Below are positions 15,770-24,227 of a stretch of DNA of 64,000 bases, one piece after another. A program made the translations under genes and the position numbers. Source of the DNA: WHTX01 sp038255145 (GTDB lineage: Bacteria > Actinomycetota > Acidimicrobiia > Acidimicrobiales > CAIXPF01). A model generated the notes under the pieces. That model ran no database searches. It was not told the origin of the DNA and was given only the letters and a program-made list of their open reading frames with translations. Each line of letters opens with the position of its first letter. Positions within the stretch are counted from its first letter, which is position 1. The stretch covers positions 1 through 64,000 of the forward strand of contig JBBSLP010000005.1 in NCBI GenBank assembly GCA_038255145.1, given 5' to 3'.

Positions 15770-18472
15770 TCAGTCGACGAGGTGGTGCCAGGTCTCCTCG
15801 GCGTAGTCGTCCCAGGTCTTCCAGGTGCGGGCGCGAGCCTGGCCCCGCAGCTCGTCGAGCAGGTCGTCGTCGGTCAGCAGTCGGCCCATGGCCGCTTGGA
15901 CCTGGTCGACGTCACGGGGATCCACGACCAGGGCCCCGCCGTCGGCGGCGATCTCGGCCATGCTGCCGAAGCCCGAGGTGATGGCCGGCGTGCCCGAGGC
16001 CAGCGACTCGGCGACAGGGAGGCCGAACCCCTCGGACAGGGACGGGAACACGGTGAACCGGGCCAGCCGGTACGCCGCCCACAACACGTCCTCGTCGGCC
16101 CGCTTGAGCACGTCGATGGGCCGCCCCGCCCCCCGCAACCGGGCCACCAGCTCGTCGAAGCGCTCGCCCCGCCATCCGCTGCCGCCGATGAACAGCAGGT
16201 GGAAGGTGTGTCCGGCCCGCCACAGGCGCTCGGCGGCCACCAGCACGGTGAGGTGGTTCTTGCGGGGCTCGTGGCTGCCCACCACCAGGACGGCAGGGTC
16301 ATCCCCGGTGGCCAGGGACCGTCGCACCCGGTCGACGACGTCGGCATCGAGGGCGGGGACCTCGCTGGGAAGGCTGTGGGCGGCGACCCGGGGCCCGGAC
16401 AGGCCCTGGGCGGCCAGCATGCGGGAGAACGCCGCGTAGCCGTTGCCCGTGGCCTCGCTGATGGCGGAGAGCCGATCGGCGTGCTTGACCATGGCCAGGT
16501 AGCTGGAGAACACCTCGGACATGCCCACGGGCGCCGTCTCGCGGATGGTGATGGGGATCAGGTCGTAGACGATGGCGCCGAAGCTGGCCACGATCCCCGC
16601 GGCCACCAGGGCCCGGTAGGCGTCGTTCCGTTGGTGCTCGGCGGCGATCTCGGGGACCAGCACGGTGGAGAGCCAGGGGATCAGCACCTCGTCGGCCCGG
16701 CTGTCGCGGGGCCGGGCGGCCAGGGGAGCGGACCCGCCGCTGGTGTGGTCGCGCCAGGCGCCGAAGCGTTCGACCTCGGCCGGGGTCAAGAGCGAGGGAA
16801 AGCGGTCGACCAGGTCCCAGCCGAAGAGCTCGGCCCCGTGGTCCTCGTGCCAGCGGGCCGCCGTCTCCCGCACCACCCGCTGCACCCCGGTGTGGAAGTC
16901 GTAGCCGGCGGTGTGGGTCACGTCGACCAGCACCCCGCCCTCGTGGACCCGCAGGCGCCGGGTCGACGCCGTGCCGTCCCTGGTGATCCCGGCCGTGTCG
17001 GCCCAGGCCCACTCGGCCAGGGCGTCGGGGCCCTGCAGCTGCAGCACCTGGGTCAGGGCGTCGAGCTCGAGCTCGCCGGGGAACGAGGCCCGCACCGCCA
17101 CCCAGGCCAGCCAGGCCACGCTGCGCTGGGGACGCGTCGTGTGGCGAAGGGCCCGCTCGAAGCGTCCTGCGGCGGCACCGAGGTCCTCTCCCGGCACCCC
17201 TTCGGTGTCGGTGAGCAGGGCGGACACCACGTCGAGGCGTTGGGCGAGCGCCGCCTCCAGGGCCGCCGGGGCCAGTGGTGCCGTTAGGGCCTGCTCGTCC
17301 GCCGTCGGAGTGGCGACGTCATGGACGGCCGTTGTAACAACCGCTGTATCCACCGCTGTATCCACCGCTGTATCCACCGCTGTATCCACCGCTGTCGCCA
17401 CCGTCGGGCGCAGTCGGCGCTTGGCCGACCGGGCCAGCCTGGCAGCCACGTGGACGGCCTGGCCCCGCGGGCCCCCGGCGGCCTGCCAGCGGGCGGCCCC
17501 CAGCCGGGCCCGGCGCAGCGGCTCGGTCATGCGCCACGACACGGTGTGGCGGGTGGCGTAGAGGACGTCGTTCGCCCTCACCAGCTCCTGGGCGAGCTGG
17601 GCGCCGGACACCGAGGCCCGCAGGGCATCGGCCCGCCAGCCGCTGGCGTCGGCCTCGATGAGGTCGCGGGCCTGGCGCAGCGCCAGGACCTGTCGGGCCG
17701 TGGCCTCCTCGAGGTGGCGGGCGTGGAGGTCGGCCGTCGTGGCCCGGGCCTCGAGCTCGAGACGACGGCTCCGCCGCTCGTGCTGCTCCCAGGCGTCGAG
17801 CACGCTCACGGGCACGCCGAGGGCGTCGAGCAGCTCGGGGTGGGTGTCGGCGGCGTAGAAGCTGTTGAGCCCGTCGAAGAGGGCCATCCGATAGCCGGCG
17901 GCCACCAGCACCGCCTCCCAGCTGGGGGCACCGACGCCCTCGGGGCGGGGGGCGCAGACGACCACGACCCACGGTCGCCACCGACCCAGGTCGAGGCCGG
18001 CCAGCGCCTCGGCTTCGGCCCCGTCCACGTCGAGGCGCAACAGGTGCAGGTCACGGCCCTCGAAGCCCCCTTCGGCCAGCACGTCGTCGAGGGCGAGGAC
18101 GGCCACGTCGACGGGCCGCGTCCCCCCACCGGCAAGCGCGCCGGCGCCGGCGGCGGCTGCGGGGTGGGCCGGGTCGGCCCCACCAACACCGTGCACCACG
18201 TAGACCCGGCGACGTTCCCCGGCCCCCGCCGCGGCCAGGGCGGCCACGGCCACGTCACCGGGGCGCTCGTCGTGGAAGGCGGCGACGGCGTCGGGCAGGG
18301 GGGTGACGTGCACACCCCGCCAGCCCCGCTCGTAGAGGGCCCGGGTGGCAGAGCCAGCGGTGGGGTCGAGCACGCCGACGTCGACGTAGCCGCCCCGGCC
18401 CACCGTCCCCAGCGCCCGCCACAGCACCACGTCCTCGGCGTTGCGTGCGTACGAGACGAAGGGGTCCGACAC
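15770..18472 (-). CDS. FkbM methyltransferase-GT4 glycosyltransferase fusion protein 2
   Basis: This 900-residue paralogue of fusion 1 has the same layout: FkbM-like domain (1-215; YVDVGVLDP, ERGWRGVHV, LLRLDVDGAEAEALAGLDL), helical linker, then a GT4 domain (about 440-900; GSHEPRKNHLTVL, SLSEGFGLPVAESLASG). The FkbM SAM loop has drifted from the usual DVGAN form (here DVGVLD), so methyltransferase activity is less sure than in the sister. A run of TAVD repeats near residues 355-375 comes from a 12-bp DNA repeat. The start is GTG 18472, 8 nt after TAGACT, rather than the much longer ORF reaching 18775, which would overlap the coiled-coil gene. Long stretches near the C-terminus are almost identical to fusion 1, suggesting recent duplication or gene conversion. 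Confidence 0.85.
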   Translation of the reverse strand: MSDPFVSYARNAEDVVLWRALGTVGRGGYVDVGVLDPTAGSATRALYERGWRGVHVTPLPDAVAAFHDERPGDVAVAALAAAGAGERRRVYVVHGVGGADPAHPAAAAGAGALAGGGTRPVDVAVLALDDVLAEGGFEGRDLHLLRLDVDGAEAEALAGLDLGRWRPWVVVVCAPRPEGVGAPSWEAVLVAAGYRMALFDGLNSFYAADTHPELLDALGVPVSVLDAWEQHERRSRRLELEARATTADLHARHLEEATARQVLALRQARDLIEADASGWRADALRASVSGAQLAQELVRANDVLYATRHTVSWRMTEPLRRARLGAARWQAAGGPRGQAVHVAARLARSAKRRLRPTVATAVDTAVDTAVDTAVDTAVVTTAVHDVATPTADEQALTAPLAPAALEAALAQRLDVVSALLTDTEGVPGEDLGAAAGRFERALRHTTRPQRSVAWLAWVAVRASFPGELELDALTQVLQLQGPDALAEWAWADTAGITRDGTASTRRLRVHEGGVLVDVTHTAGYDFHTGVQRVVRETAARWHEDHGAELFGWDLVDRFPSLLTPAEVERFGAWRDHTSGGSAPLAARPRDSRADEVLIPWLSTVLVPEIAAEHQRNDAYRALVAAGIVASFGAIVYDLIPITIRETAPVGMSEVFSSYLAMVKHADRLSAISEATGNGYAAFSRMLAAQGLSGPRVAAHSLPSEVPALDADVVDRVRRSLATGDDPAVLVVGSHEPRKNHLTVLVAAERLWRAGHTFHLLFIGGSGWRGERFDELVARLRGAGRPIDVLKRADEDVLWAAYRLARFTVFPSLSEGFGLPVAESLASGTPAITSGFGSMAEIAADGGALVVDPRDVDQVQAAMGRLLTDDDLLDELRGQARARTWKTWDDYAEETWHHLVD
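17341..17400. repeat. 12-bp tandem repeat inside the second FkbM-GT gene
   Basis: CCGCTGTATCCA is repeated four times exactly and a fifth time with two changes. On the coding strand it gives TAVD units in the linker between the FkbM and GT domains. Unit length is a multiple of three, so copy-number change keeps the frame. Confidence 0.9.
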
Positions 18473-18480
18473 GGCGGGGG

Positions 18481-18486
18481 AGTCTA
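18481..18486 (-). promoter_or_regulatory. Leaderless-type -10 box of glycosyltransferase 2
   Basis: On the minus strand TAGACT ends 8 nt before GTG 18472. It supports that start and matches the mftA box. Confidence 0.55.
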
Positions 18487-18554
18487 GGTGCACCCGACGG
18501 CTGCGCCTCCCGCCACCAGGCTGGCGGCCCTGACAGGCGCCGATCGGCTGCGGG

Positions 18555-18854
18555 TCAGCGCCGACGCAGGTTGCCGTACACGCCGCGCAGGCCCTCGGTG
18601 TAGCGGAAGGTCCTCGTGGCCCGCAGGGCGTCGATCTCGGCGACCAGCGCCTCGCGGTGGCGGGCATCGGCCACGGCGTCGGCCAGGGCGCCGGTGAGCA
18701 TGCGCCGCGATGCGGCCAGCTCGTCGCGGGCCGCGGCCAGCTCCTCGGCCTTGGCCGCGAGGTCGGCGTGGGCATAGCGCAGCTGGCGTTCGAGCTCGGC
18801 CACGTCTGGCCCCTTCGGCTGGTCGTCGGCGGGCCCGCTCACGGCGTCGGTCAC
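18555..18854 (-). CDS. Small coiled-coil protein next to glycosyltransferases
   Basis: This 99-residue protein is mostly one heptad-like helix (residues 18-78, with LERQLRYAHADLAAKAEELAA), followed by TRTFRYTEGLRGVYGNLRRR-type basic residues. The C-terminal motif resembles the tail of coiled-coil segments attached to bacterial surface-glycan glycosyltransferases. Its GTG overlaps the stop of the upstream glycosyltransferase (GTGA overlap), so the two are translationally coupled and may form a complex. No enzymatic motif is visible. Confidence 0.75.
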   Translation of the reverse strand: MTDAVSGPADDQPKGPDVAELERQLRYAHADLAAKAEELAAARDELAASRRMLTGALADAVADARHREALVAEIDALRATRTFRYTEGLRGVYGNLRRR

Positions 18855-21013
18855 GGCACGAGCTCGGCGTAGCGCGCCGCGAACCAGGCGCCGGCCCGTT
18901 CGGGGGTGTGGGCGGCCACCGAACGCCGGGCCCGCTGGCCCAGGGCCCGCCGGCGGGCCGGTTCGGCCACCAGCTGGCGTAGGGCGGCGGCGGCGGCGTC
19001 GAGGTCGGGTTCGGCCCAGCGGGCGTCGGCCGGGTAGGGGTCGCGCCCGGGGCCCACCTCGACCAGGCGGAACGGCACCAGGGCCGCGGTGGTCTCGTCC
19101 ATGAAGCTCATGTTGCCCGAATGGGCGGTGGCCACGACGGGCTTGCCCAGGGCCATGGCGTCGAGCAGGCCCAGTCCCAGCCCCTCGGAGCGGTGCAGGG
19201 ACACGAAGGCGTCGAGGTGGGCCATCAGCGCCCGCATCTCCACCCCCGTCAGGTGGCGGTCGATGACCACGATGTCGGGCCGGTCGGCCACCGCCTCCTC
19301 GACGCGGGCGGCGTCGCCGGGGAACTGGGCACCGTTGATGGACTTGAGCACCAGGGCGGTGCCGTCGTGGGGTCCGAAGGCCTCCCGGTAGGCGGCCACC
19401 ACACCCAGGGGGTTCTTGCGCTCGAAGACGCTGAGGTGGTCGAAGGCGAAGCCGAACAGGAAGGTGTCCTCGGGTAGGCCCAGGTCGGCCCGTCGCAACC
19501 GGGGCCGGGGATCACCGGGGGTGACGACCAGGGGGTGCTGGCGCACGGGCTTGTCGGTCAGCGGAGCCAGCACCGCGGCCACGTAGGCCGACGCGCACCA
19601 CACCTCGTCGACCAGGTCGAAGGCCGCCGCCAGCTCGGCGGGGAACCGGTCGACCTCCCAGTACCACATGCCCACGTTGGGCCGACTGGCCAGCAGGGGG
19701 GCGTAAGCCTGGTCCGCCACCAGGTCGAACACGCCGTGGGGGTTCACGGCCAGCAGGTTGAGCGCGAAGGCGGGGTCGAGGCCGGGGTCGAGGAAGGCGG
19801 CGTCGTGGCGTTGCACGCCGGGGCGGATGGTCACCGTGGACAGGGGCAGGCCCGAGGCGGCCACCGCCCGCGACACCATGCGCCCGGCTTCGCCCACCCC
19901 GAAGTCGCCCCGCAGGTAGCCGACCAGGTTGACCCCGGGCAGGGGGGCCCGCTCGTCGTCGGCCAGGGCGGGCAGCAGCTGGGGGGGTTCGGCGGCCAGC
20001 AGGCGGGCGTCGAAGCGGGCCCACCGGCGCAGCCGGGGGTCGGCGGGGTCGGCGAAGGCCTCGGCCGCGCCGGGCCACGAGCGCCACGTCTCGTGCACGA
20101 ACCGGCTCACGTCCTGGCCGACCTCGGGCGTCTCCTCCTGCACCCAGGCGGTGAAGGCGCCACCGTCACCGTGCCAGGGGTCGGGTGGCGGCGATCCACC
20201 TCGGGCCAGGGCCCGGCGGACGAGGCGGCGCACCGAGGGCGTCAACCGCACCGACGCCGCCGTCCGCGCCCAGCCATAGGGCGGGGTGGGCGTGGGGCTG
20301 GGGTCGTCGGCCGGCGTGCGCCGCCACCGGATCGGCCCGGTCAGGTCCGGTGGCGGAGAACCCAGACCCCGTTGCTGGACCCGTTCGGCCAGCCGCGCCA
20401 GGGAAGGGGCGGGGGCGAAGGGGCGGGGGCCGGCAGCGAGCTCCAGGTGGGGCCGGGCCATCGGGCCCAGGGCCACGGCCACGACCGGTCCGGGCCCGAT
20501 GGCCACGCCGTGGGCCTCGGCGCCCTCGAACAGGGCGGTCAGCGGTTCGACGACCTCGACGGCGGTCCTGCCGGCGCCGTCGGTGTCGCCGTCGGTGTCG
20601 GCGTCGGTGTCGGTGTCGGCGCGTTCGGTGTTGGTGTCGGCGGTGTCGAAGCACAGCACCGACGGGTGGCCCCGGTCCAGCAGCCAGGCAAGAAGCCGGG
20701 GTCGTAGGGCGGCGACCAGGCCGTCCTCGTCGTGCACCAGGGCCAGCAGGTGCAACGCATCACGGCCGACGCCGACCTCGCCGGGACCGACCACGTGGCA
20801 ACGGGGGTGGACATCGGTGAGCACGGCACGAGCCAGGTCGGTGACCAGGGCCACCACGGCAGCCTCGGGGTGGAGGCGGGTGAACGTCTCCACCAGCGGC
20901 CACGCCTTGCCCGCCTGGCGGGCGGGGAACACGGCCGCCAGGACGCGGTCGGTGGGTGCGGGAGCCGGGGCCGTGGGCGCCGGCGGCGTCGGATGGGCGG
21001 CGGGCGACGGCAC
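18851..21013 (-). CDS. GT4-type glycosyltransferase
   Basis: This large glycosyltransferase of about 720 residues has its recognisable domain in the second half: NLVGYLRGDFGVGEAGRMV near 350, then ERKNPLGVVAAYREAFG, and HRSEGLGLGLLDAMALGKPVVAT in the nucleotide-sugar site. There the second acid of EX7E is Asp. The N-terminal 300 residues are unassigned and hold a DT-rich low-complexity run (about 140-160). Two starts are possible. ATG 21052 gives an Arg-rich head; GTG 21013 sits 9 nt after TACGCT and is preferred. The coiled-coil gene is coupled downstream. It is divergent from fixX across less than 100 bp. Confidence 0.8.
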   Translation of the reverse strand: MPSPAAHPTPPAPTAPAPAPTDRVLAAVFPARQAGKAWPLVETFTRLHPEAAVVALVTDLARAVLTDVHPRCHVVGPGEVGVGRDALHLLALVHDEDGLVAALRPRLLAWLLDRGHPSVLCFDTADTNTERADTDTDADTDGDTDGAGRTAVEVVEPLTALFEGAEAHGVAIGPGPVVAVALGPMARPHLELAAGPRPFAPAPSLARLAERVQQRGLGSPPPDLTGPIRWRRTPADDPSPTPTPPYGWARTAASVRLTPSVRRLVRRALARGGSPPPDPWHGDGGAFTAWVQEETPEVGQDVSRFVHETWRSWPGAAEAFADPADPRLRRWARFDARLLAAEPPQLLPALADDERAPLPGVNLVGYLRGDFGVGEAGRMVSRAVAASGLPLSTVTIRPGVQRHDAAFLDPGLDPAFALNLLAVNPHGVFDLVADQAYAPLLASRPNVGMWYWEVDRFPAELAAAFDLVDEVWCASAYVAAVLAPLTDKPVRQHPLVVTPGDPRPRLRRADLGLPEDTFLFGFAFDHLSVFERKNPLGVVAAYREAFGPHDGTALVLKSINGAQFPGDAARVEEAVADRPDIVVIDRHLTGVEMRALMAHLDAFVSLHRSEGLGLGLLDAMALGKPVVATAHSGNMSFMDETTAALVPFRLVEVGPGRDPYPADARWAEPDLDAAAAALRQLVAEPARRRALGQRARRSVAAHTPERAGAWFAARYAELVP
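20576..20642. repeat. 6-bp tandem repeat inside the glycosyltransferase gene
   Basis: Imperfect units of the type GTCGGT/GTCGGC run through this stretch and give alternating Asp-Thr/Asp-Ala/Asp-Gly residues on the coding strand. The reading frame is kept by the 6-bp unit length. It is a likely length-variable spot. Confidence 0.75.
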
Positions 21014-21081
21014 AGCCCGCGGAGCGTACCGCCGACCCGTCCGGCGCCGCATGAGGGCGCCACCGCCTCTCCGTGTCGCCC

Positions 21082-21087
21082 TACGAT
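21082..21087 (+). promoter_or_regulatory. Leaderless-type -10 box of fixX
   Basis: TACGAT ends 6 nt before GTG 21094. It decides the fixX start against the upstream in-frame GTG at 21073, which would overlap the promoter. Confidence 0.55.
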
Positions 21088-21093
21088 CGGCCC

Positions 21094-21399
21094 GTGCCCG
21101 CCGGTCCGCTGCACCAGCCCGAGGTGAGCTTCGAGGACCGCATGGCCACCGTCGAGTTCCGGGTGGGAGAGCGGGCCCACATCACCGTGGACGGCGACGC
21201 CTGCCGCGGCTGCACGACCCGGGCGTGCGTGACGGCGTGCCCGGCCGACCTGTTCGTGCCCACCGCCGATGGCGGCATCCTCTTCAACTACGAGCAGTGC
21301 TTCGAGTGCGGCACCTGCTACCTGGTGTGCAACACGGCCGGGGCCATCACCTGGTCCTACCCCGACGGCGGTCGGGGCGTGGTCTTCCACCGGAGCTGA
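21094..21399 (+). CDS. fixX: Ferredoxin-like protein FixX
   Basis: This 101-residue ferredoxin carries 4Fe-4S cysteines in CRGCTTRACVTACP (about 40-53) and CFECGTCYLVC (about 76-86). It matches FixX, the electron-accepting partner of FixC in ETF:quinone systems. The N-terminal YDRP-containing extension in the longer reading is dropped because of the TACGAT box. fixA follows after 10 nt, so fixX and fixA share a message. The partner genes fixB and fixC lie upstream of the glycosyltransferase block. Confidence 0.92.
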   Translation: MPAGPLHQPEVSFEDRMATVEFRVGERAHITVDGDACRGCTTRACVTACPADLFVPTADGGILFNYEQCFECGTCYLVCNTAGAITWSYPDGGRGVVFHRS

Positions 21400-21409
21400 C
21401 GGGGCGACC

Positions 21410-22264
21410 GTGCGCATCGCCGTGGCCATCAAGTGGGTGGACATCCGGCCCGGGGTCGATCCCGTGACCGGGGCGGTGCACGACGACGGCCGCTCGGCCG
21501 GGGCCTCGCCGGCCGACCAGGCCGCCCTCGAGTGGGGGCTGCGCCTGGCCGAGGCGTGGGCCGCCAACGCCCGGGACCCGGCCGCGACGGGGGCCGAGGT
21601 CGTGGCCGTGACCGCAGGACCGGTGGGCGCCGAGGCCGTGCTGCGTGAGGCGCTGGCCGCGGGGGCCACCGGCGCCGTGCGCGTCGACCTCGACGACGCC
21701 GCGCCCAGCGAGGCCGTGGCTGCGGCCCTGGCCGCCGCCCTGACCCTGGTCGACCTGGTGTGCTGCGGGGACTGGAGCATGGACCGGGGCTCGGGCTCGG
21801 TGCCCGCCTACCTGGCCGCCCACCGGGGCGCGGCCCAGGCCCTGGGGTTGACCGGGCTCGACGTGTCCGGCGTGGCCCGGGGCGAGCTCGGCGCCGTGCG
21901 CCGACTGGATCGGGGTCGGCGCGAGCACCTGGTCGTCCCCACCCCGGCCGTGCTGTCCTTCGAAGGCGGTTCGGCCCGGCTGCGGCGGGCCCCCCTCACC
22001 GGGGTGCTCGCCGCCCGGACCGCGGCCATCGTCGTCGTCCGCCCGGCGCCGTTCCTCCCCACCGGGGTGCGCGTCGAGCGCCACCAGGCCTACCGGCCCC
22101 GGGCCCGGGTGCGTCCTGCGCCGGACGCCGCCTCCCCCCGGGACCGCATCCTGGCCATCACCGGCGCGGGTGGGGATCGTGATCCCCCCCGACTGGTCCG
22201 GGCCGAGCCCGAGGCGGCTGCGGCCGAGATCCTCGAGCAGCTGCGGCTGTGGGGCTACCGCTGA
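21410..22264 (+). CDS. fixA: Mycofactocin-associated electron transfer flavoprotein beta subunit (FixA-like)
   Basis: This 284-residue ETF beta subunit shows the N-terminal VRIAVAIKWVD strand, the ADQAALEWGLRLAEAW helix, VVAVTAGPVGAEAVLREALAAGA, and the CCGDWSMDRGSGSVPAYLA segment that replaces the usual nucleotide-site signature. It should pair with the FixB-like alpha subunit to carry two electrons from dehydrogenases to FixC. GTG 21410 is 10 nt after the fixX stop. The gene overlaps the mftE start by about 16 nt. Its C-terminal 40 residues are basic and variable. Confidence 0.88.
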   Translation: MRIAVAIKWVDIRPGVDPVTGAVHDDGRSAGASPADQAALEWGLRLAEAWAANARDPAATGAEVVAVTAGPVGAEAVLREALAAGATGAVRVDLDDAAPSEAVAAALAAALTLVDLVCCGDWSMDRGSGSVPAYLAAHRGAAQALGLTGLDVSGVARGELGAVRRLDRGRREHLVVPTPAVLSFEGGSARLRRAPLTGVLAARTAAIVVVRPAPFLPTGVRVERHQAYRPRARVRPAPDAASPRDRILAITGAGGDRDPPRLVRAEPEAAAAEILEQLRLWGYR

Positions 22265-22992
22265 GCTCGCTGGGTCGCTCGACGTGGACCGAGCTGGCCC
22301 CACCCCGCCCCGCCCTGGTCGTGTTGCTGCCCCTGGGCGCCACCGAGCAGCACGGCCCCCACCTGCCCCTCGACACCGACACCCGGGTGGCCGTGGCCGT
22401 GGCCGAGGCGGTGGCCGACCGCCATCGGGGCCGGGTGGTGGTGGCTCCGGCCCTGGCCTACGGCGCCTCGGGCGAGCATGCCGGGTTCGCCGGCACCCTG
22501 TCCCTGGGGCTGGCCGCCCTCGAACTGGTGGTGGTGGAGCTGGCCCGGTCCATGGCCGCACCCCTGCACGCCCTGGTGCTGGTCAACGGGCACGGCGGCA
22601 ACGTCGAGGCCCTGGTCAGGGCGGTTGCCACCCTGAGGGGCGAAGGTCGCCGGGTGGTCCTGTGGTCGCCCCGCATCCCCGGCGGTGACGCCCATGCCGG
22701 CCGTACCGAGACCTCTCTGGTCCTCGCTCTCGACCCCGCCCTCGTCCGCGTCGAGCGGGCCCAGGCCGGTGACACCCGCCCCCTGGCCGAGCTCATGGAC
22801 CGACTGCGGGCCGGCGGGGTGGCGGCGGTGAGCACCAACGGGGTGCTGGGCGATCCGGCCGGGGCGTCGGCGGAGGAGGGTCGGGCCCTGCTGGCCCAGC
22901 TGGTCGACGACCTCGATCGGATCGTGGGCCCCCGCGTGGTCCGAGCGGTCGCCGACGAGCCTCCACGGCCCGCGGGACCGGCACTAGCGTGA
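22249..22992 (+). CDS. mftE: Mycofactocin precursor peptide peptidase MftE (creatininase family)
   Basis: This 247-residue metal-dependent peptidase of the creatininase family releases the cross-linked Val-Tyr dipeptide from modified MftA. Diagnostic metal-site segments are LPLGATEQHGPHLPLDTDT (about 29-47), SGEHAGFAGTLS, VNGHGGN (about 104-110) and the later AGRTETS, where creatininases carry a conserved Glu. GTG 22249 lies inside the end of fixA and is the only plausible start near the conserved beginning. Position next to fixA and upstream of the alcohol dehydrogenase fits the mft locus. Confidence 0.92.
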   Translation: MGLPLSSLGRSTWTELAPPRPALVVLLPLGATEQHGPHLPLDTDTRVAVAVAEAVADRHRGRVVVAPALAYGASGEHAGFAGTLSLGLAALELVVVELARSMAAPLHALVLVNGHGGNVEALVRAVATLRGEGRRVVLWSPRIPGGDAHAGRTETSLVLALDPALVRVERAQAGDTRPLAELMDRLRAGGVAAVSTNGVLGDPAGASAEEGRALLAQLVDDLDRIVGPRVVRAVADEPPRPAGPALA

Positions 22993-23082
22993 CCGACGAC
23001 ACGTCCGTTGGACCGGTGCCTCCCACCGTCGGTGCCGACCGCGGTCGTGGTCTTCTCCACGGTCCGAGCGAGGGAGATGGTC

Positions 23083-24225
23083 ATGAAGATGAAGGCCGCC
23101 ATCCTGTGGGAGCCCCACACCGACTGGAAGGTCGAGGAGGTCGAGCTCGACCCGCCCAAGGCCGGTGAGGTGCTGCTCAAGCTGGTGGGCTCGGGCCTGT
23201 GCCACTCGGACGAGCACCTGGTGACCGGGGACATGTGCCTCGAGCCCGAGATCGCCGCCGAGCTCGGCGTCGAGCAGTTCCCCGTCGTCGGGGGCCACGA
23301 GGGCGCCGGCGAGGTGGTCGAGGTCGGCCCCGGCGTCACCTCCCTGGTGCCCGGTGATCACGTGGTCCTGGGTTTCATCCCCTCCTGCGGCCGCTGCCCG
23401 TCCTGCGCCCGGGGCCGTCAGAACCTGTGCGACCTGGGCGCCTACCTGCTGGCCGGGCGTCAGGTCACCGACTTCACCGCCCGCCACCACGCCCGGGGCC
23501 AGGACCTGGGGATCATGTGCTGCATCGGCACGTTCGGTGAGTACACGGTGTGCAGCGAGGCCAGCTGCATCAAGATCGAACCCGACATCCCCCTCGACAA
23601 GGCCGCCCTCGTCGGCTGCGGCGTGACCACCGGTTGGGGCTCGGCCGTCTACGCCGGCCAGGTCGGCCAGGGCGAGAGCGTGGTCGTCGTCGGTGCCGGC
23701 GGCGTGGGCATGAACGCCGTGCAGGGCGCGGCCCTGTCCGGTGCCCGCCACGTCATCGTGGTCGACCCCGTCGAGTTCAAGCGCGAGCAGTCCCAGATCT
23801 TCGGCGCCACCCACACGGCGTCGTCCATCGAAGAGGCGACCCAGCTCGTGATGGACATCACCTGGGGGGCCATGGCCGACAAGGTCATCGTCACCATGGG
23901 CGTGGGCGACGGCAAGATCCTCGAGTCGATCATGACGCTGTGCGCCAAGGGGGGCAGGGTCGTCTACACCAACGTGGCCGGCATCAACGCCACCGAGGTC
24001 AACCTCAACCTGTTCAACCTGACCCTGCTGGAGAAGTCGCTGGTGGGTTCCATCTTCGGCTCGGCCAACCCCCGCCGGGACATCCCCCGCCTGCTGCGCC
24101 TCTACCAGGAGGGCAAGCTCAAGCTCGACGAGCTCGTCACCCGCACCTACCCGCTCGAGGACATCAACGTCGGCTACCAGGACATGCGGGACGGGAAGAA
24201 CATCCGCGGCATGGTGATGTACTGA
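23083..24225 (+). CDS. NDMA-type mycofactocin-dependent zinc alcohol dehydrogenase
   Basis: This 380-residue medium-chain zinc alcohol dehydrogenase resembles NDMA-dependent nicotinoproteins, in which tightly bound NAD is recycled by mycofactocin. The catalytic zinc region is GLCHSDEHL (about 38-46), with HEGAGEV following. The structural zinc loop is CGRCPSCARGRQNLC (about 100-114), and the Rossmann motif is VVVGAGGVGMNA near 204-215. The typical N-terminus MKMKAAILWEP supports ATG 23083, 7 nt after GAGGGA, over ATG 23077. The substrate is unknown; small alcohols are usual. It is followed after 2 nt by the moxR gene, suggesting joint expression. Confidence 0.9.
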   Translation: MKMKAAILWEPHTDWKVEEVELDPPKAGEVLLKLVGSGLCHSDEHLVTGDMCLEPEIAAELGVEQFPVVGGHEGAGEVVEVGPGVTSLVPGDHVVLGFIPSCGRCPSCARGRQNLCDLGAYLLAGRQVTDFTARHHARGQDLGIMCCIGTFGEYTVCSEASCIKIEPDIPLDKAALVGCGVTTGWGSAVYAGQVGQGESVVVVGAGGVGMNAVQGAALSGARHVIVVDPVEFKREQSQIFGATHTASSIEEATQLVMDITWGAMADKVIVTMGVGDGKILESIMTLCAKGGRVVYTNVAGINATEVNLNLFNLTLLEKSLVGSIFGSANPRRDIPRLLRLYQEGKLKLDELVTRTYPLEDINVGYQDMRDGKNIRGMVMY

Positions 24226-24227
24226 CG

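Noticed and set aside
17341..17400. Short regular repeats as a CRISPR array
   Set aside because: Units are 12 bp, directly adjacent without spacers, and lie within a coding frame; no cas genes are present.
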